Shown one piece after another: positions 23,386 to 35,479 of a stretch of DNA of 64,000 nt; position 1 is the stretch's first letter, and each line of letters begins with the position of its first letter. A program made the translations under genes and the position numbers. The notes beneath the pieces were generated by a model. It ran no database searches. It was not told where the DNA came from and saw nothing but the letters and a program-made list of their open reading frames with translations. Source of the stretch: Moringa oleifera (taxonomy: Eukaryota > Streptophyta > Magnoliopsida > Brassicales > Moringaceae); the NCBI GenBank assembly GCA_021397835.1, contig JAJFZO010000049.1:6019001-6083000 (forward strand), written 5' to 3'.

Positions 23386-26300
23386 ATGCGAAGAGCTTCA
23401 GTTTCCCTTTTCTCTCAATTCATTCGCCGAAAACCCAGACCGATCGTGCCTATTCTATCCAGAAATTTCATTTCTGATTCATCGTCCAGTTCTTCGGCAC
23501 TTCTCCCTCCTACCCATCTCAATAGCTGCAGCAGAGCGCATGGCTTAGTCTTCAAACCTAATCTGTTTCAAGCAAACGCATATCGGAATCTCGACACCCT
23601 TGTAGAGAAACCGGCCCAGTTGTCCTCCAGACAGAGAAAACTTAAGGAGAAATCCGATCTTGAGGAGGCCTTTGAGTCTGCTAAAACCGCTGAGGAAATG
23701 CTCAAGGCATTTAAAGACATGGAGGCGTCTTTTGATGAGAAGGAGCTCGGCTTGGCTTCTCTGAAAGTCGGGCTCAAGCTTGACCAGGAAGGTGAGGACC
23801 CTGAAAAGACTCTTTCTTTTGCTGATAGAGCTCTGAAAGCATTGGATAAAGATGATAAACCTTCTTTACTTGTTGCCATGACTTTGCAATTGATGGGTTC
23901 CGCTAATTATAATTTGAAAAGGTTTAATGATTCTCTGGGTTATCTTAGTAGAGCAAACAGGATATTGGGTAGGTTAGAGGAAGAGGGTGTTAAAGTTGAG
24001 GATGTTGGACCCGTGCTGCATGCAGTGCAGCTTGAGTTGGCTAATGTGAAGACAGCAATGGGGAGGAGAGAGGAGGCTCTTGGGAATCTTCAAAAGTGCT
24101 TGGAGATTAAGGAGATGACTTTGGAGAAAGATAGCCGGGAATTGGGTGTGGCTAATAGGGATTTGGCTGAAGCTTATGTTGCTGTTTTGAATTTTAAGGA
24201 AGCATTGCCGTATGGTTTGAAGGCATTGGAGATACATAAGAAAGCATTGGGAAATAATTCGGTGGAGGTTGCACATGATAGGAGGCTTCTTGGGATCATT
24301 TATAGTGGGTTGGAAGAGCATGAGAAAGCATTGGAGCAGAATGAGTTGTCTCAGAAAGTTTTGAAGAACTGGGGTCTTAATTCTGAGTTGCTTCGTGCAG
24401 AGATTGATGCTGCAAATATGCAGATTGCATTGGGCAAATATGATGAGGCTATTAATACTTTGAGAGGCATTGTCCAGCAGACAGAGAAAGACAGTGAAAC
24501 TCGAGCATTGGTGTTTATATCAATGGCGAAGTCATTGTGTAACCAGGAAAAGTTTGCTGACGCAAAAAGGTGTTTGGACATTGCTTGTGGAATTCTTGAC
24601 AAAAAGGAGATTGTGTCTCCCGTGGAAGTTGCTGAGGCATACTCTGAGATTTCGATGCAGTACGAGACTATGAATGAGTTTGAGACAGCAATTTCTTTGT
24701 TAAAGAGAACACTAGCTATACTTGAGAAACTCCCTCAGGAGCAGCACTCTGAGGGAAGTGTTTCTGCTAGAATAGGGTGGCTACTTCTGCTGACAGGTAA
24801 GGTGCCGCAGGCAATTCCTTATTTGGAGAGTGCAGCAGAGAGATTGAAAGAGAGCTTTGGTCCCAAACATTTTGGAGTAGGATACATCTACAACAATTTG
24901 GGAGCAGCATATTTGGAATTAGAAAGACCTCAATCTGCAGCACAGATGTTTGCAGTTGCAAAGGATATCATGGATGTCTCACTTGGTCCCCATCATGTGG
25001 ATTCAATTGAAGCATGTCAGAACATTTCTAAAGCATATGATGCCATGGGAAGGTAAGTGTGCATTACGCAGTTTCCTCCTCTTTTTTTTTTTTTTTCCCC
25101 CCCCTTCAGTCTGTTTGTGCTTTTATTAATTCATTAATTGTTGAAATTTCATTTTCTATTCTGAGTCTGTTGGATAAATTACATGTTAACTTCTAATAGT
25201 CCTTGGGTTGCATCTCTTTCCATAGCCTATCTCTATCGGGAAGGTAATATATCTTCAAGTGCATAATTGAGATCATATGTCTTCTCTTGAATTATATGGC
25301 AATATTAATACTGATTCCTCTGATCATATTTATAAAAACTTCTCACATAAACATCTTCACTTACCTGTAATGGTTGGTCCTGTTACCGAGGATTTTACCA
25401 GTTAGATTTTTAATTTTGTGCTTACCTGAGAAACAAATCATGTTCCTTGTTGATATGATTGATTTTTCACTATATCTCTGATATCGTCCATGTAACATAG
25501 AGAAACTTTTGGGCACTCAATGTTTTTTAAAGGTACATAAAAGCTAATTATTGTGGACATAAGGTAGGAGAGTGGAACTTTCTACTTTTTCTTAGAATGT
25601 CTGGCCAAGATATCTTTGTCATTCCATTTGATACATCTTCAAAGGACTTTTGCTTCTTGAACTAGAAAAGGCCTATGTAACTACGTTAAAGAACACTTGT
25701 GAGGCTACCCTTAGGTGAGTATGCCCTTGCTTATGAATGGGAAGTTCTTCCTAACAATCTCTTTCTGATGCATGTCTAATTCCCCGACCTTTTCTAGTGT
25801 TGTAATGAAGACTTCTTATCTGGAACCTTTCTTTATCCTATTGGCAATTGAGTGAGTTAAGATTCCTTCATGGCCTGTAAGCACCACATGGTAAGAGGTA
25901 TAATCTGTGGCAATTAAGGTGAATGTTTAGTTGTTTACAAGAAAGGGAAAGATATTGGTGAAAGAGGAACATAGTTTCATCCTGCTGTAATGAAAGAACT
26001 AGAAGTAAAGAAGGTAGAAAGGTGAAACAATTAGTAGCAGCCAGTATAAGAAAGTGATGTCTGACGTGCATTTGTGCACGTGTACCAATGAGGAGATCAG
26101 TGCATGGTTTTAGAAGTCCCATTTTAAAAAAGAAATATTTTTGTTTTGAAGCAGTGCTACTAACTTCACTGCTCTGCATCCATGATGCATTAGCACGAAA
26201 AAGTGTTATGTCCGCACATGTGCATTCAAGTTGGCAGCGATCCAGTGATGTGGAACGGAGTGTCAAATGAGATTTTCCACTTTGTTTTGTCTTATGTTTC

Positions 26301-26562
26301 GGTGGTTTAAGTAATCTCTGTTTTTGCTTGGTGTTGCAGCTATTCACTTGCAATAGAGTTCCAGCAGCGAGTAGTTGATGCCTGGGAGAGCCATGGAGCT
26401 AATGCACAAGATGAACTCAAGGAAGCCCAACGGGTTCTTGAACAATTAAAATCAAAAGCACGCGGTGCATCAACAAACCGGATTCCTATAAAGGCCTTGC
26501 CGTTGCCCCACATTAGTCCTTTGGCCAGAAGCTCACAATCTGAAGAACCTGCTAACCAATAA
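23386..26562 (+). CDS. TPR protein, kinesin-light-chain/nephrocystin-3-like, predicted mitochondrial (629 aa, 2 exons)
   Basis: Exons 23386-25052 and 26340-26562, joined GT..AG in phase, give 630 codons with TAA. The first ~27 residues are rich in Arg and hydroxylated or hydrophobic residues with no acidic residue ('MRRASVSLFSQFIRRKPRPI', then 'LSRNFIS'), a typical mitochondrial presequence with a plausible cleavage after RNF. From about residue 85 to the end it is helical TPR repeats of the 42-residue kinesin-light-chain type, for example 'ALGNLQKCLEIKEMTLEKDS', 'ALPYGLKALEIHKKALGNNS' and 'AIPYLESAAERLKESFGPKH'. The C-terminus is a short Ser/Pro tail from exon 2. TPR arrays bind protein partners; the partner here is not evident. 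Plants have a related orphan gene of similar size (I believe Arabidopsis At5g53080), separate from the KLCR1-3 group. The 1.3-kb intron holds no other gene that I recognise. Confidence 0.88.
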
Positions 26563-27921
26563 CAAGCAAGCAGACTAGAGTAAATTTTATAATCTGTTCT
26601 TCTGTGTAATCTACTTGAGTGGTACTCTCTTCATTGTTAGTAAACTGGTGAGGAGCACCTTTCTTTAATTTTTCCATGATATGTGTAGCTAGTAATTCAA
26701 GCCTCATCTTATCAAAAAAGTAATTTAAGCCTGTCGAAACAGATTTACTTTCAAAATCTATTTAGGGGATGCAAAGTAATATTTGGTATTTATCAATATC
26801 TCTCTGTACTAAATGCTAACATTAGGTTGTAACAAAATTTTTCTTGAAGTTCGCTTGGTCGTCCTCAAACTATGCTGAAAAATTGATCTTGAGGTTAAAT
26901 CATTTTTGTGTCAGGTAACCTTGTTTATCTTGTAAAAGGAAGAGATAAGGTAAATTTGAGTAACAATAATGAAACCACCATTTGGTGAAGCTCATGATAA
27001 ATGGACAAGTTAGCATCTAGGTTGGACAAGCATGTCACTTGAGCTTAAATGATTGTTGTCAGTGAGTGGGTTTATAAGTGATAGAGAGTGGGAGTTTAGA
27101 TGAAATGATGAAACTCTGCATTTCACTTTGGCAGTGCTGATGATGTATATACTGAAAAGACCGCATTTCTTATTATGGTGTTGGCTGCACTCGTGTATGA
27201 TGCTATGCAATTTTCCTGTTTTGCTTACGGATTAAGCATTGGCTGCATATTCTTACACAGTGATCTACTGCTACAGAGAAGAAACTGCTGCCTTGGCAAG
27301 TTTGTATTTGCAGAGTGGATTCATTTGTTCTGGTTGAGTTTCTGTCTTCTCTTTATCTGTTTTGCAGAGGGTTTTAACTAGAAAATCTGTTTATTAATTT
27401 CTCTTTTTGTTGCTTGAAATCAATGGAAATGCTGGTACTATGATTATAACTTAAAGCAGAATCATGCCTTGTTCTCTTCACCAACATCAATATAATTGCA
27501 TCCAGACAAAAGAGGCTGGTGATCATTATAAAGAGACCTCCCTTGTTCTGCACTTCTAAAGTGTTGAAAGTTCTGGTCCCTCTTTTTTGGGCTTCCATTA
27601 CATCAGCGGACCCCTTGTTTACTTCTCTCACTCTCTCCGAGCTTTAGATAAAGAAGTTTGAAAGCAATCATTCTCACTTATGAAGAGGAAGAAACTCTAA
27701 GCAGAGTAATGAAAATCTCATCTACTCAGTGGTGGTTTAAGCAATGATTCCAATACCCATGCCTGCATTCCTGTGAACACAATTTTTCTTCACGGTTTAC
27801 CCTGTAGATCATCTGGGTTCAGGTGAGTCTCATTGTGAAACAAATTTCCAGCAACTAAAGCTCAAATCCAGATTGAAGTCTAATTCAGACAATGTAAAAT
27901 AAAATGACAATTCTTGCAAAA
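26563..27921. other. convergent spacer between TPR and ATL genes
   Basis: Holds the 3' ends of two convergent genes. Open frames at 27010-27210, 27175-27381 and 27374-27631 resemble nothing known. No repeat or RNA gene seen. Confidence 0.4.
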
Positions 27922-28977
27922 TTATAGCTCGTATTCAATAGGAAGAACAGCATTCCTAGATCTTTGGTGATACCTAAATGGAAATGGTGATCTTTCAACT
28001 CTGTTACTACACTCTTCATTAGTACTAATCTCCCTGTGATGCCTGTTTTGCTGAATGATGGCTTGAACAGTTAAGTAAAGCTGCTGATCAACTGCAGAAT
28101 CCAAAGAGAAAGATCTCCTGATAGGTTGGATAGAGAACTGATCATCTTTTTTTCTTACATCGATACACTCATCTCCCATGATTGAAACATGGTGGCCTTT
28201 TCTCTTCTTCGAGTTCCCAAGCTTTGCCTCCTTCTTTGGTGATAGACTTCTGGTCTGCTGCGTCAAAACTTCTCTTTGTCTCACTGGTTCTTGTTGCCTC
28301 CGAGGCAGAAAAACTTCTTCATCTTCTCCACCAAGTTCTATCACCACAAAATCCTCCTCACTGCCCATGAGACTATCCGTAAATGGCTGTGAATCTTGTG
28401 GTGAAGAGCTTGGTGCAACTATATGATTGATTGGATACCGCGTTGTGCCTGAAATGCTTATTCTGCAAAGAGGGCAATTGGCATTGCTTTGAAGCCATAC
28501 ATCGATGCAATCCAAGTGGAATGAGTGACCGCAGTTGGGAAGAACTCTTAGCATATCTTGCTCTTGAAACTCATTCAAGCAAACAACACAACCATAGATA
28601 CTTCTCTCCTGAGTCTCCTCACTGTCTCTTCTGAACTGCAAAGTTGGGATTTCTCTGATGACTGAATTGTCAAGCCCACGATTCCACATTGTTGGAGAAA
28701 ACGCTATGAAGGGATCTTCATCGTGTCTCACTCGCAAGATTGATAATCGTCTCAGCAGATTAACCTGTTGCCAGCTAGAGCAGCACTTGCTCACGAAGAT
28801 GTAATAGCTAATTAGCAAAATAGCTGTGCCCATGATGCTTAGCACAGCAATGGCAAGTACAGGAAAAGCATGATCGGACGTAGGCAAAGCTGGTTGGTTT
28901 GTTGCATTTTCCTGGTTCTTGATGGAAGAAAGAGCTTGAAATCCTTGATTGTGGAATTGCGTATAGCTAGATGCCAT
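27922..28977 (-). CDS. ATL-family RING-H2 E3 ubiquitin ligase (351 aa, intronless)
   Basis: Membrane-anchored E3 ligase of the plant ATL family, closest in layout to the ATL1/ATL16 group. One transmembrane helix at about residues 38-62, a basic region after it, the family GLD signature at 101-103 ('NRGLDNSVIREIP'), and a complete RING-H2 finger at 130-171 with ligands C130, C133, C149, H151, H154, C157, C168 and C171 and the conserved W161. The spacing C-x2-C-x15-C-x-H-x2-H-x2-C-x10-C-x2-C is that of ATL proteins. The ~180-residue C-terminal tail is acidic then basic ('SEEDFVVIELGGEDEE', 'KKRKGHH'), disordered, and may choose substrates. No introns, as usual for ATLs. The first in-frame ATG is used. 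Many family members respond quickly to pathogen signals; nothing in this sequence shows that directly. Confidence 0.93.
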   Translation of the reverse strand: MASSYTQFHNQGFQALSSIKNQENATNQPALPTSDHAFPVLAIAVLSIMGTAILLISYYIFVSKCCSSWQQVNLLRRLSILRVRHDEDPFIAFSPTMWNRGLDNSVIREIPTLQFRRDSEETQERSIYGCVVCLNEFQEQDMLRVLPNCGHSFHLDCIDVWLQSNANCPLCRISISGTTRYPINHIVAPSSSPQDSQPFTDSLMGSEEDFVVIELGGEDEEVFLPRRQQEPVRQREVLTQQTRSLSPKKEAKLGNSKKRKGHHVSIMGDECIDVRKKDDQFSIQPIRRSFSLDSAVDQQLYLTVQAIIQQNRHHREISTNEECSNRVERSPFPFRYHQRSRNAVLPIEYEL

Positions 28978-30943
28978 TGAAGAGGATACGAGTTAGATCA
29001 CTATACATGAGATCTTGATACTTGAAAGAGACTCACACCAAGCAATCACAAGAAGAGTATCTTCAAAGAAGAAAACTGAGAGTGCTTAAGTTGACGAAGA
29101 GACAAAGAGATAATAAGAAAATAACCCAGGTGGCATCAAAGAGTGGATTGCTCAAAATAAGGGGACCCCAGTTGAGTGCTTGAGGAGAGACTTTTGGAGG
29201 AGCACATGCAGCTCTATCAGTGTTTTCTTAGGCCAAACTGTCCTAAACATACACGAGTTCACTTTACATTTTGGCAAAGCTGATTGTCTGTGCACAGAAC
29301 TGATGCACTTACTAGAATGATCATATTGTCGCGCATTATCGTAGGATTTCTGTTTGTTAAAAGTAGATTTTTTCTGGATGAGTACACAATGAAGATAGTA
29401 CCCTATTATATACCTCAGACACTACCTTTAAGTATTCAAGTTTACACTGAAGAAATTGGAACCCAACAAGTTCTAGCAGCTCCTTATGTCATATGGCATG
29501 TTCAGGTCAATGCATTTGGACAATTTATTGTATATACACAGAAAAAAAAATGGTAGACTTACACTTATCAATCCCTCATAAATTCATGTAGCTTGTTGCC
29601 GTTATAGCCACTTGTACTTTGTCAAAATCCATTGTTTTCTTTGTGGGTGTTACATAACTTTTCAAAGTTGGCTTCTTGTACATAATGCTCTACAATTCTA
29701 CTCAGCTTCTTTTTGCACGTTTAGATATGGAAGACAAAGCTTAGTATTTGTCAAACAAATCAATAAGAACAATAGACGTACAAGCAAAAATAACTTAAAC
29801 ATACTTCACAAGCACGTATAAGCGTAATGTGTATATACATTATTGTATATGAAAGCAAAATAGGTTGAAGTTAATACGTCTTCTAGAGAAAAAATTTTCT
29901 CTTTATAGCTGCTTCTTGTGGTGTAGATGTTTTGGAACGAAATCTTCTTTGTTCCATTGATTATCTTCTTTCTATTTAATTGATGATGGACAGATTGTTT
30001 AATCACTTTCTTCTTTTCTATACTATGCAATGTGTCACAAAACAATTGGTGGTGGGTTATTATATGATTAAAATTTTTTTAAAAAAATCTAGTTGAAAAA
30101 TAATAAATTGATACATAATTAAGTGTTGAAATGGTAAAACAAAAGTAATACAAGTTTTGAGAAAACTAAATATGATAGTGATATATACTAACTTTTTTAT
30201 AGTCTCTTTGTTATTTTTTTTTTCCCGTCAGCCATCAACATTAAGCTAAAAAATAAAAGATTACTAACATTTACACTCATTTCCTCTATGAGCGAATTAT
30301 TTTAAACTGTGATTTGCATTAATGTAAAATGGACTGTCTTCATTTACTATGGAAAACACGTGGAATTGACTCATGAAGTGGGGGCTTATCCTTATGCATG
30401 TGATCTAAATAATTTATAAGCAATTGGTTTGACACTATTAACATATTTAATTAGTAAAAAAAGAATGTTATAAGCTGAGAATTGCAGTGTCTAGACTCTA
30501 GAAATTAATCAGCTTCTTCAAAATAGTACCCAATTTCCATAAAACCAGGACCATGAAAAAGAAGAACAGCAAAAATATTATTATCTCAATCTGTAAAGGA
30601 TGAAGTTAGCTAATAACATTAACAGATTCCCTATATTCCTTTTTATTCCTCAGAGGAATGATACAGCTTTCTTTATTAATGGTTGTGGATGGTCTTGTTT
30701 ATTTCAGGAATTTTGTGATGAAAATACACATTGTCCTTACTATACTATATTTAGCAATTTGCTGATGCATGTGCACATGGTTGATCGTTGAGAGCAAGTT
30801 TAAAAGAATCCTATCCCATTTTCTATGTCCATAAAAGTTTTCCTGGTCAACTTCTTGCAGAGATCTTGGTTTCTTGAATTCTCCTAGTTCCATTCTATAT
30901 ATCATCCTGCTGCCAAAAAGTTGCAGAGACTGACATCGTAATC
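28978..30943. other. divergent spacer upstream of ATL and dioxygenase genes
   Basis: Contains both promoters. 28978-29230 is less AT-rich and probably holds the ATL leader. Open frames at 29284-29556, 29612-29821 and 30600-30791 show no family resemblance. No repeat defined. Confidence 0.4.
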
Positions 30944-32360
30944 ATGGAGAAACTGGTTTCAAGCTGGTTCGCTGTTGGATCCTTGCCTGAAAACTACGTG
31001 TTCCCGCCTGGAAAAAGACCTGGAAACGTCGTTGTTCCTCTTGACAAGTCCATTCCAGTGATTGATCTCCAGGGTCATGACCATACCAAAACCATTCAGG
31101 AAATCCTGAAAGCCGGCCAAGAGTTCGGATTTTTCCAGGTTCATATATTTGCATCTCTTCTCTCCATCAGCATCAGCATATATTTTCCAGTTTTAACATT
31201 TATGTGTGTATAATATGAGGCTATACATCTATGTTTTGAAAAACTTAGGATTTGATACCTAAACTTGACATGAATTTTCCTTTTGTTTTGGACTTTCTTG
31301 GTGCAACTTTATGGTATTTGTCATTAATTATGATGTATGAACCGACATATATTGCCATCAACAGGTCATCAACCATGGGGTTCCTAAAGATTTGATGGAT
31401 GACACCATGAGTGTTGCCAAGGAGTTCCATATGATGCCTGCAGAGGAGAAGACCATCAAAAGCTCAAGAGACCCTACCAGGAGCTGCAAGCTCTACACCA
31501 GCAGCGAAAAGTACGGCAGTGAAGAGGTTCACTTCTGGAGAGATGCTCTGATACATCCTTGCAACCCTTTAGAGGAATGCATACAGTTTTGGCCTGAGAA
31601 GCCTAGTAGATACCGGTAAAGCCCCAGTTCCCTAAAACCTTCCATTTCGGGAATTACTCAATATGAGAAGCACGAAACTCTCTTGTTTGTTTTCAGAGAG
31701 GTGATTGCATCATATACAACTCAAGTATGCAAGTTGGGTTCAAGGATTTTGGAGCTGATGGGTCAAGGGCTAGGACTGGATCAAGGGCATTTCAGCGGTG
31801 ACATAATTGCGAATCCGACACTGTTGATTAACCATTACCCTCCGTGCCCTGAACCAAGCCTAACCTTGGGATTGAAGAGACACACTGACCCTAGCTTAAT
31901 CACGATTCTTCTTCAAGATGTTTACGGGCTTCAAGTCCTCAAGGAGGACAAATGGGTCGGCGTTGAGCCTCTTCCTCATGCCTTTGTGGTTAACATAGGC
32001 TATGTTCTGCAGGTACGTAGAAAAATAGCTAGTACTAATCATTTTTTCCGGCCTAATCCTTTGTGAACTGAATAAGCCTTGCATGTCATCTGCGTTTTGC
32101 AGATTATCAGTAATGGCAAACTCAAAGGTGCTGAGCACCGAGTTGTGACAAACTCGAGTGTTTCAAGAACAACTGTTTCCTTATTCATCTATCCATCCGA
32201 CGAGCACCAAATAGAACCAGCAAAAACGTTGGTCAGTGCCTGCAATCCTCAACTCTACAGAGCCTTGACATTCAAAGATTTTCGTGCCAACTTCTTGTCC
32301 ATGGCTGGTGATATCGAAGCTGTGGAAGAGTTCATCCGCTCAAAACTTCATCGATCATGA
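30944..32360 (+). CDS. 2-oxoglutarate/Fe(II)-dependent dioxygenase, H6H/DMR6-like DOXC class (339 aa, 4 exons)
   Basis: Cytosolic oxygenase that couples decarboxylation of 2-oxoglutarate to hydroxylation or related oxidation of a specialised metabolite; the substrate cannot be read from the sequence. Exons 30944-31138, 31365-31615, 31697-32012 and 32103-32360, all GT..AG and in phase, 340 codons with TGA. Seen: N-terminal DIOX_N region with 'IPVIDLQGH' and 'FGFFQVINHGVP' (61-72); double-stranded beta-helix core with iron ligands H211, D213 ('RHTDPSLIT') and H266 ('AEHRVV'); N194-Y196 of 'NHYPPCP'; 2OG-binding R276. The usual R-x-S is R-T-T here (T278), a conservative change also kept in the neighbouring pseudogene. 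Closest family look is hyoscyamine 6-dioxygenase-like or DMR6-like proteins, but the name does not prove that activity. The start aligns with family members ('MEKLVSSWF'). Confidence 0.92.
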
Positions 32361-33652
32361 TATGCAGCAAAAGACGACAGCTATATATTGCAGCAGATAG
32401 TGTCCACAGTGGCCATCCCTACAAAAGCACATATTCCATAAGACTGTACTATCCTTGAAACAGATACAGAACTTGTCCATTCTGTTTATTTATGTAAAAA
32501 ACTGGTGTGAAAGCCAGCATGAATGGCCATATGTGTGAAAAGTATATGAAGGAGAAGACTTATCTGATGTGGGTTGCTTCAGTATGAACTAAGTCATGAA
32601 GTTTCAATAAATTCTGTCAGCTTTTCTTCATTGCCAAGAGTTTGACTAAGGTGAGTGAAGTTACTTGATTTGCTGGTTGTACGCATTGGATAGGGAGCAG
32701 TGTTGACTTATTTGATGCTGAGAAGATGGCATAGTTTTTGGCTATCTGGTTGACTTGAAACTTTCTCTGGGACATTTCATATTGTCCATTGTGGTTGCAA
32801 CAGTTTTGTACTATATGGATCAGAACAAATAATTTAATTAACCTACTTTGGATTCAACTTTTAAAATGATCATACCATTTCTTTGAAAGATAATTATTTT
32901 TTTTTAATTTTTTTGAAAAAAAAAGAGAGCACTCTCTCTTTAAGAGAGAAATGTGATAAAAGAAAAAAAAAAACTCACTTACTCAGATCACCCATATATT
33001 ACTTGAACTTTAAATTTTTATCATTTAAACTTTATATATCTTGCTGTATAGTGTAAATCATTAGATCTTTTGTACTATAACATTATTATTAAATTCTAAA
33101 TAAATATAATAATCTCATTAACTTCATCGATATCATTTTGATAACAAGCAATTCCCCCTGGAAAATAGCATAAACAAGTAGTATTGTATGGCTAAGAGCA
33201 ATGCTGCACCAATCATCTTGATAAATTGGAAGGAATATCTATTTTTTTTGTTCTTAATTTGGTGAACCTTCATATGCTGGTGAGTTCAACTATCAAATCA
33301 ATCATTATCACCATTTTTGTTTATAGAGGATTAGAAGTCACTAATCAATATCTCCATCTTCTTTAGTGCCAATTGTGGAGAGTCAAAGTCTTTCTTAATT
33401 GTCATCAGAAATTTAGAATTACTTATCATACCTTCCAGGAAAGAGCAAAGGAATATTTATTTGGTAAAGGAATATATACAATATTAATTTTCCTCTAAAA
33501 CAATGTATGCCCTAAAATTTATGTTGATCAAGTCAGTCGGGCCTGCAAGCACTATGAAGATACCTAATTTGCTCCAATGGCGTGAACATGAGATTATTTC
33601 TTCGTTTCAGGACCCATATTTTCCTTGGAAGATGTATTGATTGAAAGAAGCA
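32361..33652. other. spacer between tandem dioxygenase copies
   Basis: 3' untranslated region of the intact gene (to about 32600), then AT-rich DNA and the decayed promoter of the pseudogene. No other gene seen. Confidence 0.45.
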
Positions 33653-34870
33653 ATGGAGAAACTTGTTTCAGGCTGGTTTAATGATCATAACGTCCCAGAA
33701 TCTTCTGTATTCCCGCCGGAAAAAAGACAATGGAGGCACCTAGTTCCTCAAAGCAAAGCCATTCCAGTGGTTGATCTGAGTGAAGACCTAGATCGCGGTC
33801 ATCAACCTGATACAGTTCAGCAAACTCTGAAGGCTTTGCAAGGAGTTCGGATTTTTCAGGTCATGCCATCTTTTCTACCGCTTATTTTGATACAGCTGTG
33901 TTTAGATAGGTTTAAATTGCTGAAGCATAGGATACATGGGTCTAATTAAAGCAGGTCATTAACCATGGGGTCCAAGAGGCGCTACTGAATGACACCATGA
34001 GTGTCTTCCAGGAGTTCTTCGAGATGCATACTGAGGAGAAGGCAAGCTTTTACTCTGATGACCCAAGTAAAAGCTGCAGGCTCATTACTAGCAGCGTGAA
34101 TTATGCCAGTGAAGTTGTTCGCTATTGGCGAGAGAACTTGAGACACCATTGTCATGATCCTCTGGACAAGTGCATACAACTGGCCTGAAAGCCAACTACT
34201 GGTAAGGCCTGTTCTTACAAAATCTTCCAGTTGAATTACTTCTCTAAAGAAATTGAACATCTTAATTACTTTTGTACGTATTATTATCAATGACTTGACA
34301 GAGAAGTTGTTGGAGCCTATTCAATGGAGGCAAAGCAATTGGCTTCAAGGATCTTGGAGTTGATCAAACAAGGACTTGGCCTTGAATCTCAGTATTCCAG
34401 GACAAACTTGATGAAAATTTGTTGTTGTCAATTAACCACTACCCTCAATGCGCAGATCCAAGCCTGACCCTGGGATTCCCTAAACACTGTGACCCCAACC
34501 TCATAACCTTTCTGCTTCAAGGAGATGTAAGTGGGCTTCAAGTCTTTAAAGATGGTGAATGGATTGCTGTTCATCCTCTTCGTAATGCATTGGTCATCAA
34601 CGTAGGCCTCCAATTGCAGATATACACACTGCAGAACTTCAGAATGTTTTCAGGCAACAAGATCTGTAATATGTGACAAATTATCGGGAACAAGAAGCTG
34701 AAAAGGGCTGAACATCGGGTGGTAACTAACACGGATATAATTCGAACAACAGCTGCCTTCTTTGTCAATCCTTCTATTGACAGCATCATAGAGCCTGCTA
34801 AGTCTCTCGCGAGTGCATGAAGTCCTCCACTGTACAGAGCATTTGAGTACAAGCAGTCGTCTTCTCAACT
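33653..34870 (+). pseudogene. tandem dioxygenase pseudogene
   Basis: Paralogue of the gene at 30944 with the same exon order. Exon 1 is 33653-33859, exon 2 33955-34201, exon 3 34302-34619, exon 4 from 34680. Conserved parts include 'MEKLVSGWF', 'VINHGV', 'SINHYPQCADPSLTLGFPKH' with the H-C-D iron pair, and 'AEHRVVTN'. Lesions: one inserted and one deleted base near the end of exon 1 turn the EFGFFQ block into 'GVRIFQ'; exon 2 stops at TGA where WPEKP should be; exon 3 has a frameshift near 34400-34420; the intron 3 donor is AT (34620) in place of GT and its acceptor is AA in place of AG; and exon 4 has a TGA at 34818-34820. Several independent disabling changes mean it makes no full-length enzyme. 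Confidence 0.92.
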
Positions 34871-35479
34871 ATGTAAAAGAAGGTGGTGATAGTGAACTGG
34901 CACTGGAAGCTTTCAGGCTGCAAGCTTAACTAGTGGTGCTGCTCATGGAGAAGATCCATCTGAAATTAAATATTGTTGATCAAGAAAATGGTCTATTATT
35001 CTCTCATGAAGCAAGAGACTGAAACTAGTTGAGCAGGTTTGCTTAAAAATATTATTCATTTATTTTTTTTCACAATTTTATAAGAAATGTAGTACAAGTT
35101 AAGATGTCATGTACCCATAGGATTAAATATCAAATAATCTCTAAAATTTGAATGTAAACAAAATTAATATAAAAAATAATTAAATAATTATAAAAACATA
35201 TATATGATTTACAGTGATGTCAATTGAGAGTTACATCTATTTTGTAGTCGTTAAAAAAAAATTTTGCTGTAAAAAATAAATTACAAGAGAAACAATTTAT
35301 TTTTTTTAAATACTTTTGTAACCTCTTTTATTATATAAAGCTTGGAACTAACAATGCATGTGCAAAAACTCTAATGTACCATTTCATATAAATCAGTCTT
35401 TTCACATATTTAATAGTCTCACACTTAGAGATTAGTTCATCATTTCAATTATTTCCTTCACCTACAACACCCATGACTC
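34871..35479. other. AT-rich spacer
   Basis: Decayed 3' flank of the pseudogene, then AT-rich DNA that may hide the 3' LTR of the minus-strand copia relic. No LTR end could be fixed. Confidence 0.3.

Noticed and set aside
23568..24321. Minus-strand frames across the TPR gene
   Set aside because: Antisense shadows of a 1.67-kb coding exon; no independent support.
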